Assembly: GCA_016790635.1 (NCBI GenBank)
Contig: JAEUOR010000013.1
Location: 124,001 to 188,000, forward strand
Reading direction: 5' to 3'
DNA from: Burkholderiales bacterium
Lineage (GTDB): Bacteria > Pseudomonadota > Gammaproteobacteria > Burkholderiales > JAEUOS01
Length of the DNA: 64,000 nt
Both the position numbers and the translations under genes were made by a program. Shown here one piece after another: positions 36,694-44,424 of this stretch. How positions within the stretch are numbered: the stretch's first letter is position 1; every line of letters begins with the position of its first letter. A model generated the notes under the pieces. It had not been told where the DNA came from. It did no database searches and saw nothing but the letters and a program-made list of their open reading frames with translations.

Positions 36694-37680
36694 ATGATCC
36701 AGCACCAATTCACCGCGCTGGCACGCCTGCTGGCGATCGCTGCGGCGTGCCTCGCGGCTGCGGGCCCGGCGCGCGCCGCCTGGCCCTCCGACCAACCGAT
36801 CAACCTCATCATCGCCTACGCGCCCGGCGGCGGCACCGACATCGTCGCGCGCAATCTCGTTCCCTACATCGAGCGCTATCTGGGCGACGGCGCCAAGATC
36901 AATGTCGTCAATCGCCCGGGCGCGGGCGGCGCGATCGGCTTTGCCGCGTTGGCGCAGGCCAACCCGGATGGCTACACCATCGGCTTCATCAACACCCCGC
37001 CGATCATCACGACGCCCATCGAGCGCCAGGTGGCCTGGACGCTCGCCAGCTACGACTACCTGGGCAACATTGTCGACGATCCCGGCACCTTCTGCGTGCA
37101 CAACGACAGCCCGTGGAAGACCCTGGCCGACCTGCAGGCGCACGCGCGCGCCAACCCCAAGTCAGTGACCGTCGGTACCACCGGCGTCGGTTCGGACGAT
37201 CATCTCGCGATGCTGCTCTTCGAGCGCGCCGCCGGCGTATCCATGACCCACGTGCCCTTCAAGGGCAGCGCCGACACGCGCACTGCCATCATCGGCAAGC
37301 ACATCGGCGTGGCAGCCATCAACGTTGGCGAGGCGTTGCAATATCAGAAGGGCGGCTCGCCGATCCGCTGCCTGGGGCAGATGACGGCCAGGCGCATGAG
37401 CATGGCGCCGGACTGGCCGACCTTCCGCGAGCAGGGTTTCAACTTCGAGATGGCGTCCCTGCGCGGCATGGCCGCTCCGCGCGGCTTGGCGCCTGCAATC
37501 CGCGAGCGCCTGGTGCGCGCGATCGAGCGCGCCGCCGCCGACCCGGCCTTTCGCGACGCGGCAGAAAAGGCCTTTGCGCCGGTGCGCTACCTGGGCCCGG
37601 CCGCCTATGAAGCAGAGCTGCGCGCCGGCGAGACCGTCTTTCGCGCGCTGTGGAAAGAGCTGCCATGGACCGACAAGTGA
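36694..37680 (+). CDS. Bug/TctC-family periplasmic solute-binding protein
   Basis: The 328-residue receptor has a signal peptide (cleavage near PARAAW, about residue 29), then PINLIIAYAPGGGTDIVARN, VVNRPGAGGAIGF and NPDGYTIGFIN. The core carries THVPFKGSADTRTAIIGKHIG. It is the second Bug gene of the GntR-RraA cluster and, like the others in this window, has no TctAB membrane partners nearby. The end lies 19 nt from the convergent tumA gene. Confidence 0.94.
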   Translation: MIQHQFTALARLLAIAAACLAAAGPARAAWPSDQPINLIIAYAPGGGTDIVARNLVPYIERYLGDGAKINVVNRPGAGGAIGFAALAQANPDGYTIGFINTPPIITTPIERQVAWTLASYDYLGNIVDDPGTFCVHNDSPWKTLADLQAHARANPKSVTVGTTGVGSDDHLAMLLFERAAGVSMTHVPFKGSADTRTAIIGKHIGVAAINVGEALQYQKGGSPIRCLGQMTARRMSMAPDWPTFREQGFNFEMASLRGMAAPRGLAPAIRERLVRAIERAAADPAFRDAAEKAFAPVRYLGPAAYEAELRAGETVFRALWKELPWTDK

Positions 37681-37699
37681 GTTGTAACCGCGCAGTGGC

Positions 37700-38068
37700 T
37701 CAGGCTGCGAGCGCTTCGGGCGCACTCAAACGCATGTCGATGTGCACGGACTCGAAAGGACAGATCACGCCACCGCCCTCGGCGCGCTCGACGAGACCAA
37801 GTTCAGCTAACGCCTCGACATCGTCGTGAACCCGCCGCACGTCGCGGCCGACGCGACGTGCGAGTTCGCGGATCGACATCGGCCCCTGGCCTTGGAGGGT
37901 GTGGACGACGCTCCAGCGTCGCTCGGTAAGGCGCCCGAAAAAACTGCCGGCACTTTCGAAATTGAGCACCTCGCCACGATAAGTGCGTGAGGCGGCGCGC
38001 TTTCCTGTCGCACGCAATGCGCCGCGCCAGTCCGGGTTCAAGGTGATCGTCAGGTTGCGTCTGGTCAT
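37700..38068 (-). CDS. tumA: Antitoxin TumA-like HTH protein (HVO_A0114 family)
   Basis: The 122-residue protein has a winged-helix domain in its second half: SVVHTLQGQGPMSIRELARRV, RDVRRVHDDVEALAELGLVE and a wing. This matches the HVO_A0114-type DNA-binding proteins that act as antitoxin and repressor next to TumE toxins. The ATG overlaps the tumE stop (ATGA), so the order is toxin first. The name rests on family resemblance and the pair arrangement, not on a search. Confidence 0.78.
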   Translation of the reverse strand: MTRRNLTITLNPDWRGALRATGKRAASRTYRGEVLNFESAGSFFGRLTERRWSVVHTLQGQGPMSIRELARRVGRDVRRVHDDVEALAELGLVERAEGGGVICPFESVHIDMRLSAPEALAA

Positions 38069-38352
38069 TTTCCGCCTCTTGCCATTTCGACCGCCGAGAT
38101 GAAGTCCTCGATCAGCCGATACACCGAAACAAACTCATACGGGCGCTCGCGGCCGCGAATGTGGCAGTGGTCGCCCTTGCCGCGTTCGTTGTCGAATCCC
38201 ACCAGCCGCACGCCGTCTTTTGCATAGACAGCACGGTACTTGTAGTCGTGCCTGCTCGGCGCCACCGGCAGCGGAACCCGCCAGATCACCAGTTCGATGA
38301 CGCCGCCGTCCGGCGTCACGTCCTTGAACCGGGTGATAAGCTCGGCATCCAT
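38065..38352 (-). CDS. tumE: Toxin of TumE type (DUF6516)
   Basis: The 95-residue protein matches the TumE/DUF6516 toxin family: small, basic, with RHDYKYRAVYAKDGVRLVGFDN, then GKGDHCHIRG and the C-terminal VYRLIEDFISAVE. The open frame runs far upstream over the deacylase, but only from the ATG at 38352 does it have this shape. A TTGACA-N17-TAAAGT promoter ends 7 nt before the ATG and no ribosome site is visible, so the transcript is probably leaderless. tumA overlaps by 4 nt. Confidence 0.8.
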   Translation of the reverse strand: MDAELITRFKDVTPDGGVIELVIWRVPLPVAPSRHDYKYRAVYAKDGVRLVGFDNERGKGDHCHIRGRERPYEFVSVYRLIEDFISAVEMARGGK

Positions 38353-38359
38353 CGGTTCG

Positions 38360-38388
38360 ACTTTAGCGCGAAGCAGAAATGTTGTCAA
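38360..38388 (-). promoter_or_regulatory. Promoter of tumE-tumA (leaderless)
   Basis: On the minus strand TTGACA (38388-38383) and TAAAGT (38365-38360) are 17 nt apart, close to the sigma-70 consensus. The expected transcription start, about 7 nt downstream, falls at the tumE ATG. The -35 region lies inside the inverted repeat TGTTG-N10-CAACA (38380-38399), a candidate site for autorepression by TumA. Confidence 0.6.
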
Positions 38389-38460
38389 ACATGTCAACAC
38401 ACGAAAAAGGTGGGGCGAGAGGTTCACCGCCCTGTTGGCTCTCAACAAGGGACTGATCTC

Positions 38461-40119
38461 ATGTACGACCTCCTGATCCAGGGCGGCACTGTCGTCGACG
38501 GCACCGGCGCCGCGCGCCGCACCGCAGACGTGGCCGTGAAAGAGGGCCGCATCGCCGAAGTTGGCCGCATCACGGCCGATGCAAAGCGCAAGGTGAACGC
38601 CGACGGCCTCATCGTCGCGCCCGGCTGGGTGGACATCCACACCCACTACGACGGCCAGGCCAGCTGGGACCCGCAGATGACGCCCTCGTCGTGGCACGGC
38701 GTGACCACGGCGGTCATGGGCAATTGCGGCGTCGGCTTCGCGCCTGCAAAAAAGCATCAGCGCCAATGGATGCTCGAATTGATGGAAGGCGTGGAGGACA
38801 TCCCCGGCGCCGTGCTCGAAGAAGGCGTGAAGTGGGAGTGGGAGACCTTCCCCGAATACATGCAGGCGATGGCGAGGATCCCGCGCGCCATCGACCTGGC
38901 CGCGCAGATCCCGCACGCCGCGGTGCGCGTCTATGTCATGGGGGAGCGCGGCGCCAACCGCGAACCAGCGACCCAGGACGACATGCAGAAAATGGCAGCA
39001 ATCGTCAAGGAGGCCATCCTGGCGGGTGCCCTTGGCTTCACCACCTCGCGCACCTTTGTGCACAAGACTTCCAAAGGCCAGCAGGCGCCTACCTTCGACG
39101 TCGCCGCCGAAGAGCTCATCACCATCGCCCGCGCCGTCGGCGAGACCGGCCGCGGCGTGCTGCAGATGATCTCCGACTTCGAGGACATCGACGCCGAATT
39201 CGAGATCATGCGCCAGTGCGCCAAGGTCTCCGGTCGCCCGCTCTCCTTCACGCTGTTGCAGCGTGACCACCAGCCGACCAAGTGGCGCGAAGTCCTCGAC
39301 CGTGTCGACATCGCACGCGCCGAGGGCCTGGACATCAAGGCCCAGGTCGCCTGCCGCCCCATCGGCATGGTGCACGGACTCGAGTGTTCGATGCACCCCT
39401 TCTTTCTCACACCCACTTACCAGGCCATGTCCGGCCTGCCGCTGGCCGAGCGCGTCAAGCGCATGCAGGAAGCGACCGTGCGCGCCCAGATCATCGCCGA
39501 GAGCCAGCGCCCGCCCGAGAACTGGCGCCTGGCCAGCATCACGCGCGACTTCCACAAGTACTACCCGCTGGCCCGCGACCACGCAGACTACGAACCCCAC
39601 CCTGACACCAGCGTTGCCGCCGTTGCCAAACGCACCGGCCGCAGCCCGGAAGACTTGGTCTACGACCTGCTGCTGGAGGACGAGGGCAAGAAGAAGTTCT
39701 ACTTTCCCCTCTACAACTACGCCGGCGGCGACCTCGAAGTCGTGCGCCAGATGATGACCCACCCCGCCAGCCTCATGGGCCTGGGCGACGCCGGCGCCCA
39801 CCTGGGCTACATCTGCGACGCCAGCTACCCCACCTACCTCATTACCCACTGGGCCCGCGACCGCACCCGCGGCCCGAAGCTCCCGCTGGAGCAACTGGTG
39901 CACATGCAAACCATGCGCAACGCCCGCGGCGTGGGCCTCAACGACCGCGGCGCGCTACTGCCCGGCCAGAAGGCGGACATCAACTTGATCGACTTCGAGA
40001 AACTCAGCGTTTCGGCGCCGCAGATGCGTTACGACCTGCCGGCGGGAGGGAGGAGGTTGGTGCAGACGGCGGGGGGGTATAAGTGGACGTTCGTGAGCGG
40101 GGAGAAATTGGCTCATTAG
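38461..40119 (+). CDS. N-acyl-D-amino-acid deacylase / D-aminoacylase family amidohydrolase
   Basis: This is a metal-dependent amidohydrolase of 552 residues, of the type that removes acyl groups from N-acyl-D-amino acids or related amides. It opens with the typical composite domain DLLIQGGTVVDGTGAARRTADVAVKEGRI, then GWVDIHTHYDGQ (metal His pair near residues 60-62). GNCGVGFAPAK supplies the conserved Cys, and MGLGDAGAHLGYICDAS supplies the catalytic-site Asp. The C-terminus contains LLPGQKADINLIDF. The ATG at 38461 follows AAGGGACTGA. The gene marks the left edge of the low-GC accessory island. Confidence 0.92.
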   Translation: MYDLLIQGGTVVDGTGAARRTADVAVKEGRIAEVGRITADAKRKVNADGLIVAPGWVDIHTHYDGQASWDPQMTPSSWHGVTTAVMGNCGVGFAPAKKHQRQWMLELMEGVEDIPGAVLEEGVKWEWETFPEYMQAMARIPRAIDLAAQIPHAAVRVYVMGERGANREPATQDDMQKMAAIVKEAILAGALGFTTSRTFVHKTSKGQQAPTFDVAAEELITIARAVGETGRGVLQMISDFEDIDAEFEIMRQCAKVSGRPLSFTLLQRDHQPTKWREVLDRVDIARAEGLDIKAQVACRPIGMVHGLECSMHPFFLTPTYQAMSGLPLAERVKRMQEATVRAQIIAESQRPPENWRLASITRDFHKYYPLARDHADYEPHPDTSVAAVAKRTGRSPEDLVYDLLLEDEGKKKFYFPLYNYAGGDLEVVRQMMTHPASLMGLGDAGAHLGYICDASYPTYLITHWARDRTRGPKLPLEQLVHMQTMRNARGVGLNDRGALLPGQKADINLIDFEKLSVSAPQMRYDLPAGGRRLVQTAGGYKWTFVSGEKLAH

Positions 40120-40175
40120 TCAATCTCAAAATGCCTTCGAGGTAGTTTCATGTAATGAACTCCTATTCTATTGCC

Positions 40176-40988
40176 TCACGGCTGCGCCAGCTTCTTGTCC
40201 AATGCAATACACAGTGGCCTAAAGTCAATTGTATTTGTTGAAAGCAAAGTGTGTGATGGTGGACACATACCAACAAAGTATGCGTCTCCGAGCGACCGGC
40301 AGAGTCGTTTATTGAAGTTTTTTTGACCTGAATGTTGAAGAAGTTTGAGCGCCTTCCTTCGTTGCTTCGTTTCTCGCTTTTCCTCAAGCTCTCTAGATGT
40401 CTTCGAAGGGTGCAACGCCTCGCACATTTTTGAGAGTGCCGCCTGATCATCGTACAAGTAGCCTGCTGCGGAACAACGAACGGTTGGCGTGCAATTGAAA
40501 GAATCGTTTGGCCCTCTCAACTCCCCACTGACTCCAGCCTTTAGTGGACCAACCACGAAACACGCGAGTGGTTGGACGATCGATACGCCATTTAACGTAC
40601 GAGCATTTTTCCAAACCCTTGCTGTTGTGAGTGCAATATCATCCGCAATCTCGCCCTTAAGGCTTGTGCGATTCATTTCTGGATTTTGTTGTATCGCCCT
40701 GCTCAATGCACTTCCTAGCATTCTGGCACGCGCTTCTTTCTTGCGTCCCTCAAAGGGTGATGCGCTAAGCAAATTTAGTAAGGCTTCGCCGATGTCTTTT
40801 GCGGCCAGGATTCGGTTGTGAGCTTCACAAGCGATTCGGATATAGCCTGCAAGCAACTCGCGAATTGCATATGCTGGAGTCGAGGATGGTTGAAAATTCG
40901 CGATTGCGTTTCGCGCAAGCCGTCTCCGGACCTCATCTTCGCTCGTGGCATTGATGAGAATGGTTGTATCCAGAAAGCTCGCGGGCAT
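40176..40988 (-). CDS. PIN-like domain protein, last gene of a low-GC three-gene cassette
   Basis: The 270-residue protein starts with FLDTTILINAT, the first PIN-nuclease motif with Asp7. It ends with SLGDAYFVGMCPPSHTLLSTNTIDFRPL, resembling the C-terminal PIN core (Asp235 and Asp255). The middle is long, Lys/Arg-rich and unlike small VapC toxins, so this is a large, diverged PIN protein. Codon and base use are much lower in GC than the chromosome. It begins 20 nt after the preceding cassette gene. A toxin or effector nuclease role is inference. Confidence 0.65.
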   Translation of the reverse strand: MPASFLDTTILINATSEDEVRRRLARNAIANFQPSSTPAYAIRELLAGYIRIACEAHNRILAAKDIGEALLNLLSASPFEGRKKEARARMLGSALSRAIQQNPEMNRTSLKGEIADDIALTTARVWKNARTLNGVSIVQPLACFVVGPLKAGVSGELRGPNDSFNCTPTVRCSAAGYLYDDQAALSKMCEALHPSKTSRELEEKRETKQRRKALKLLQHSGQKNFNKRLCRSLGDAYFVGMCPPSHTLLSTNTIDFRPLCIALDKKLAQP

Positions 40989-41008
40989 TTGAAAATTCGC
41001 ACCAAACC

Positions 41009-41668
41009 TTAAGCAAATAAGCCCAATTGCTTAGCAGTATCAGCTGGTATTTCGTCAAGAAGTGCTTTTAGTACTTCGTTCGACACGGGGTGCGACCCAA
41101 CAAGACCTTCTCGAATCAATCGCTCCGACAGATCTGCTATTTCATCGAGATCAAGAAATGGCTTTGTTGACAGAAACGCGAGGCTTGTTGCCAATTCATT
41201 GAGAGCACTCCTAGAAATCTCTGTTGGCGACGCAAAAAGGACGGCGCGCCTAATGAACGCGAGAATTGTTCTGAATTCTTTGTGGGCTTGACTAATTTCA
41301 TACGCTTTTGCGATGGTTACGGATACGCAACTTAAACGTGTGCCCACTTCTTCAAAGTTTGCAGAGGAAAACGCATCCAAAGCGACTTCAATGTCTTGTC
41401 TCGCGAGGGAAAGCAATTTTAGGCTTTGGCCGATTTCCTCATTCTCATCGAACGCATGAGGATAAAGAATTTCGCTCGGCTCGGTAGACGATGAACCGGA
41501 CTTTGTGCCTGGGGCATCGAGGCGCGATGGAGGTTCGCTACTGCGTATTTCGATTTTCGTCGGCTTAAAGTCGGTTGGTAAGTGAGAAGAGGGGGCGCCT
41601 AGGATTCGTACCGCATGCGAATGCGAAACATGGTCGCTTTCGGCGTTTGGAGTGTGTTTGCTTGTCAC
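41009..41668 (-). CDS. Unknown protein, middle gene of low-GC cassette
   Basis: I do not recognise this 219-residue protein. The first 75 residues are Ser/Pro/Thr-rich and probably disordered. The remainder is mostly alpha-helical (EEIGQSLKLLSLARQDIEVALDAF and following), without enzyme motifs. The GTG at 41668 overlaps the stop of the preceding gene (GTGA), which decides the start; an ATG further upstream would sit inside that gene. Tight coupling to the first gene and a 20-nt gap to the PIN-like gene argue for a functional unit. Confidence 0.65.
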   Translation of the reverse strand: MTSKHTPNAESDHVSHSHAVRILGAPSSHLPTDFKPTKIEIRSSEPPSRLDAPGTKSGSSSTEPSEILYPHAFDENEEIGQSLKLLSLARQDIEVALDAFSSANFEEVGTRLSCVSVTIAKAYEISQAHKEFRTILAFIRRAVLFASPTEISRSALNELATSLAFLSTKPFLDLDEIADLSERLIREGLVGSHPVSNEVLKALLDEIPADTAKQLGLFA

Positions 41669-42372
41669 GATCCCTCCGAGAGAAGCTTGCGAGTGTCCCG
41701 GCGATAAACATGAAGGACCCCCTTTAGCCATTCATCCATTCGGACCTTTTCTGCGTTGACTGAACCAAGCAGGCCGCGATCAAAGTCTATAAACGCCCGG
41801 CATTTGGTTCGAATGATTGGTTCGCCAACGAAATCAGGATCAAGTTCTGCCTTGAATTCAACTTTTTCCGCGCGCAAGCGTATAAAAGAGAATGCATTCT
41901 CATCTTCAAATCGACAAGAAAGGTCAAACGTATTTTTCTCTGAATCAATTGGTTGCTCAAAAACTCTTCCACTGGGCCATTTGACAAGACCCGTTGCGAA
42001 TAACTCGGCGTTTGCTTCACGGAGAGTTTTGAACTCTTTGGTGTACACGAGTCTTGTGCTTAGCCGGGAAAGCGATTCGAATTGGAGAGTTTTGCGCCAA
42101 ATAATGTAACTCTCCGCAAGCCGTTCGATATTCGATTGTTCGAGAGATTTTTCCCCTGACAATGCGATCACGCACTGCGAAAGTCCGGTTCGTATTTGAA
42201 CTCCAGGCCCTCGCAGTACCTGTTGGTCTGGCTTCGCTTCTTGCAATTCAAGGTTGGTCCATATTCTGCACATTGCGTCCGCAATTTCCCCTGCGCAATC
42301 CCAAAGCAAGTAGCTTGTGGGGAACTGAATTTGAACGACGGCTGAATGAATGCGGTACTGATCAATGTTCAT
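41665..42372 (-). CDS. Unknown protein, first gene of low-GC cassette (TIGR04255-like?)
   Basis: The 235-residue protein has no recognised catalytic motif. Its layout of a strand-like N-terminus (HSAVVQIQFPTS), central LSTRLVYTKEFKTL and strand-rich second half recalls the sporadically distributed TIGR04255 family, but the similarity is weak and unconfirmed. It is low-GC like its partners and overlaps the next gene by 4 nt. It starts next to the isochorismatase remnant, so its promoter must lie within or beyond that degraded sequence. Confidence 0.6.
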   Translation of the reverse strand: MNIDQYRIHSAVVQIQFPTSYLLWDCAGEIADAMCRIWTNLELQEAKPDQQVLRGPGVQIRTGLSQCVIALSGEKSLEQSNIERLAESYIIWRKTLQFESLSRLSTRLVYTKEFKTLREANAELFATGLVKWPSGRVFEQPIDSEKNTFDLSCRFEDENAFSFIRLRAEKVEFKAELDPDFVGEPIIRTKCRAFIDFDRGLLGSVNAEKVRMDEWLKGVLHVYRRDTRKLLSEGS

Positions 42373-42551
42373 TTCTCTTCCTCAGGGCGTGAGGCAATTG
42401 CCATTCCGTAGCTTTCATGCATCTTGGGCCGTACTAGCAAATGCCGCGATGCGGACGAAGAAGCAACCCAGCCTAGCAGATATTCGATGCAATTCTCGAG
42501 ACTTCCCGGCATTTGCGCCGCACGAGCATTCTTTGCCAACACCGAGTTCTT

Positions 42552-42707
42552 CGCCAGCGCATCACCATATCGCACTGTAGACTCCACGCCCCAGTCGGTT
42601 GCGAATCCGCCTACCACGATGATACGGATGTCCTTGGCGCGCATATGGTGGTGGAAAGGGGTGTGGAAGTAAAGTGAGGATTGCCGCTTCTTGAGCACCA
42701 GGTGTGT
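42552..42707 (-). pseudogene. Isochorismatase-like gene fragment
   Basis: On the minus strand the frame reads LVLKKRQSSLYFHTPF, then IRIIVVGGFATDWGVESTVRYGDAL, closely matching the intact isochorismatase-like protein at 51066-51725 (LVLKKQQPSLFFNTPF, GFATDIGVEFTARHGNAL). Both the N-terminal and C-terminal parts are missing. The open frame extends over 42369-42731 but the flanks are unrelated. This is a remnant, not a functional enzyme. Confidence 0.8.
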
Positions 42708-42776
42708 ACAGTGACAGTATTCGCCTGACACCCGCCTCTGGCGGGTGAATCGTTTTTGACGGTCAGCGCATAAGCA

Positions 42777-43073
42777 TCAGGCTGCCAGCTTCATCGTATC
42801 AGCCGAGGCCGCCGGCCTGGCTTTCGGGATACCCCGCTTGAACATCGCTAGGGGCGTCCGGCCCTCCATCAAACGGCCCTGGTGCGGCCGTTTTTCGTTA
42901 TAGGTCACCAGGAAGGCGTCGAAGTCCTTCTGCATCTCCTCGACCGACTCGTACCACTTCGCGCGCTCGGCAATGCGGAAATGCTCATCCAAAAGTGTCC
43001 GGTGCAGCAGCTCGATGAAGTCGTTGGACTGCGGCCGGCGCACCTTCGTCGTCCGGTGCTCGATTCCTTCCGG
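42777..43073 (-). mobile_element. IS481-family transposase, C-terminal remnant
   Basis: The minus frame encodes GIEHRTTKVRRPQSNDFIELL, then HRTLLDEHFRIAERAKWYESVEEMQKDFDAF and NEKRPHQGR, the end of the DDE integrase core (with the QSN...E region) of IS481-type transposases. A stop occurs at 43076-43074, where homology ends, so the 5' two thirds are lost. No inverted repeats could be assigned. It marks the right edge of the low-GC island. Confidence 0.85.
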
Positions 43074-43226
43074 CTACAGGAAGAGTTCATGGGCGTGGTG
43101 GTCGAGGTCAGTCCCGCCATCGGCTGCAAGCCATTTCTGTGGCTGACCATCGAAGATGCGCCTGACCTACCCGCACGTACCAAGGGATTCGAGTAGACTT
43201 ATTTTCGCGGTTTTGTGGAGACAAGC
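43074..43226 (+). other. Gap with an unidentified C-terminal remnant
   Basis: A plus-strand frame ending at 43196 reads EEFMGVVVEVSPAIGCKPF and on to KGFE before its stop. It has a plausible protein-like composition but no start of its own, because upstream it enters the transposase remnant. It may be the tail of a gene truncated by the IS insertion. I cannot name the family. Confidence 0.3.
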
Positions 43227-43883
43227 ATGAACGGTATTGGAGAGACCTGCCTTTGTCATCGGGTTTTTGCGCCTCTTGCTACTTGGGTGATGTGTGTCCT
43301 AGTGAGCCTGAGCGCGATGTCTGCCGGTGCTGCAGTGGTCGAGACAAATTCGACTTGGCGGGCGACCCAGTTTGCTCCTCTCGCAGGGTGGAACGTGGAC
43401 GTGGTGTTCGACACCAGCTCTGCTGCAGGTTGGAACGACGCCGTTGAGCTTTCCTCTGCAGTGTTGGATGGCAACCTAGTGCCGGTGATTTGGCAGAGTG
43501 GTACTGGTCACGGCGGCCCCGCTCAAGTTTGGTTGAGACATGTCTTTACCCTGCCATCAGACCCATTCTCCGGACTGCTCGACCTGTCGGTAGACGATGA
43601 CGCGCAGGTATATATCAATGGCCATTTGGTGCTCGATGACCAGTCAGGGAACAACGAGACGTTCTTAAATTTGGACGTTGGTGCATTCTTGGTTGCTGGA
43701 AGCAACCTGATTGCTATCGCGGCCCAGGACTCCGGAGGAGGGCAAGGTATTTTCGCGAGATTGGAGGTAGGCCGCCGAGCGGTATCGGAGCCTAATAGTC
43801 TGTCGCTGCTCGCCGTGGCGATGTTGCTATTGCTGTGGCCGCTTGTTCGATTAAATTCCGCGCCTAGAATTCTCCGATTGTAG
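43227..43883 (+). CDS. Exported protein with PEP-CTERM-like sorting tail
   Basis: The 218-residue protein has a signal peptide (hydrophobic stretch about residues 17-35, cleavage near SAGAA) and a beta-rich body with VDDDAQVYINGHLVLDDQSG, resembling a galactose-binding-like sandwich. It ends with SEPNSLSLLAVAMLLLLWPLVR, then Arg/Leu residues. That tail (E-P motif, hydrophobic helix, basic end) resembles exosortase PEP-CTERM signals. The ATG at 43227 has GGAG 6 nt upstream. No exosortase gene is in the window. Confidence 0.7.
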   Translation: MNGIGETCLCHRVFAPLATWVMCVLVSLSAMSAGAAVVETNSTWRATQFAPLAGWNVDVVFDTSSAAGWNDAVELSSAVLDGNLVPVIWQSGTGHGGPAQVWLRHVFTLPSDPFSGLLDLSVDDDAQVYINGHLVLDDQSGNNETFLNLDVGAFLVAGSNLIAIAAQDSGGGQGIFARLEVGRRAVSEPNSLSLLAVAMLLLLWPLVRLNSAPRILRL

Positions 43884-43885
43884 GG

Positions 43886-43936
43886 GCCGGACGAATCGTT
43901 GCGATGGACTTGGCGATCGCGCACAGGTTCGCTGCC
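43886..43936 (+). pseudogene. vapC-like gene fragment
   Basis: About 50 nt match the intact vapC-type gene at 45585-45636 with roughly 80% identity by eye (IVAMDLAIAHRFAA against IVAVDLEVARRCAA). Both sides are unrelated. It is the scar of a second PIN-toxin gene. The rest of the 43884-43998 gap shows nothing else. Confidence 0.65.
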
Positions 43937-43998
43937 CCGAATGGAACCCTCAATGACTCAGGTCCGGCAATCAGGAAGGCGCGTCCACGCCAGGTTTC

Positions 43999-44415
43999 TC
44001 ACGCGACGTTGATCTCGATTTGCCGACCCAAGGCAGCCGCAGCGGCTTCGATCTGATCCATTCTCGATGCGTGGCGCAGGTCGAACAGGCGATCCACCTG
44101 CGGCATGTGCCAGCCGAGGCGACGTGCCAATTCGGCTTTCTTGATGCCTTGCTCGGTCATCGCCCGGTAGACGCCTAGTTTGGCGCACTCCAGGGCTGAA
44201 GGGCGCACGGTCCGCTGGCCGCGCTTGGGCTTGCTGGGTGCCGGTAGCGCCTTGCGCGCATCGACATAAAACGACAAGCCGGTCCCCAGCGCGTCCACCG
44301 CGTTGACCAGCGCCTCGCGTTCGTCGGCGCCGAAGGTGATCGCTTCGGGCACGTCGGCGAATGTCACCAACACGCTGCCCTCGTCCGGCGTCAGTGTCAC
44401 AGGGTAGTCAAACAT
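43999..44415 (-). CDS. hicB: HicB-family antitoxin
   Basis: The 138-residue protein has the HicB partial RNase-H-like domain at the N-terminus (YPVTLTPDEGSVLVTFADVPEAITFG, EALVNAVDAL). A Xre-type helix-turn-helix follows at about residues 80-130 (AMTEQGIKKAELARRLGWHMPQVDRLF). It neutralises HicA and represses the operon. AGGAAG precedes the ATG. The hicA frame lies 9 nt upstream and carries a nonsense codon, so this antitoxin may have no active partner. Confidence 0.9.
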   Translation of the reverse strand: MFDYPVTLTPDEGSVLVTFADVPEAITFGADEREALVNAVDALGTGLSFYVDARKALPAPSKPKRGQRTVRPSALECAKLGVYRAMTEQGIKKAELARRLGWHMPQVDRLFDLRHASRMDQIEAAAAALGRQIEINVA

Positions 44416-44424
44416 GTCGTCTTC

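Larger units (their letters stand above)
40120..43073. other. Low-GC accessory island, probably horizontally acquired
   Basis: From just after the deacylase stop to the IS481 remnant the base composition drops sharply (many AT-rich runs, e.g. around 41880-41950) compared with the GC-rich sequence on both sides. The stretch holds a three-gene minus-strand cassette, an isochorismatase fragment and a transposase fragment. I saw no flanking tRNA or clear attachment repeats. Confidence 0.75.

Noticed and set aside
42882-43196. Plus-strand 104-codon frame as a complete gene
   Set aside because: Its first two thirds are antisense to the transposase remnant; only the last 40 codons could be real, so it is listed as an unidentified remnant.
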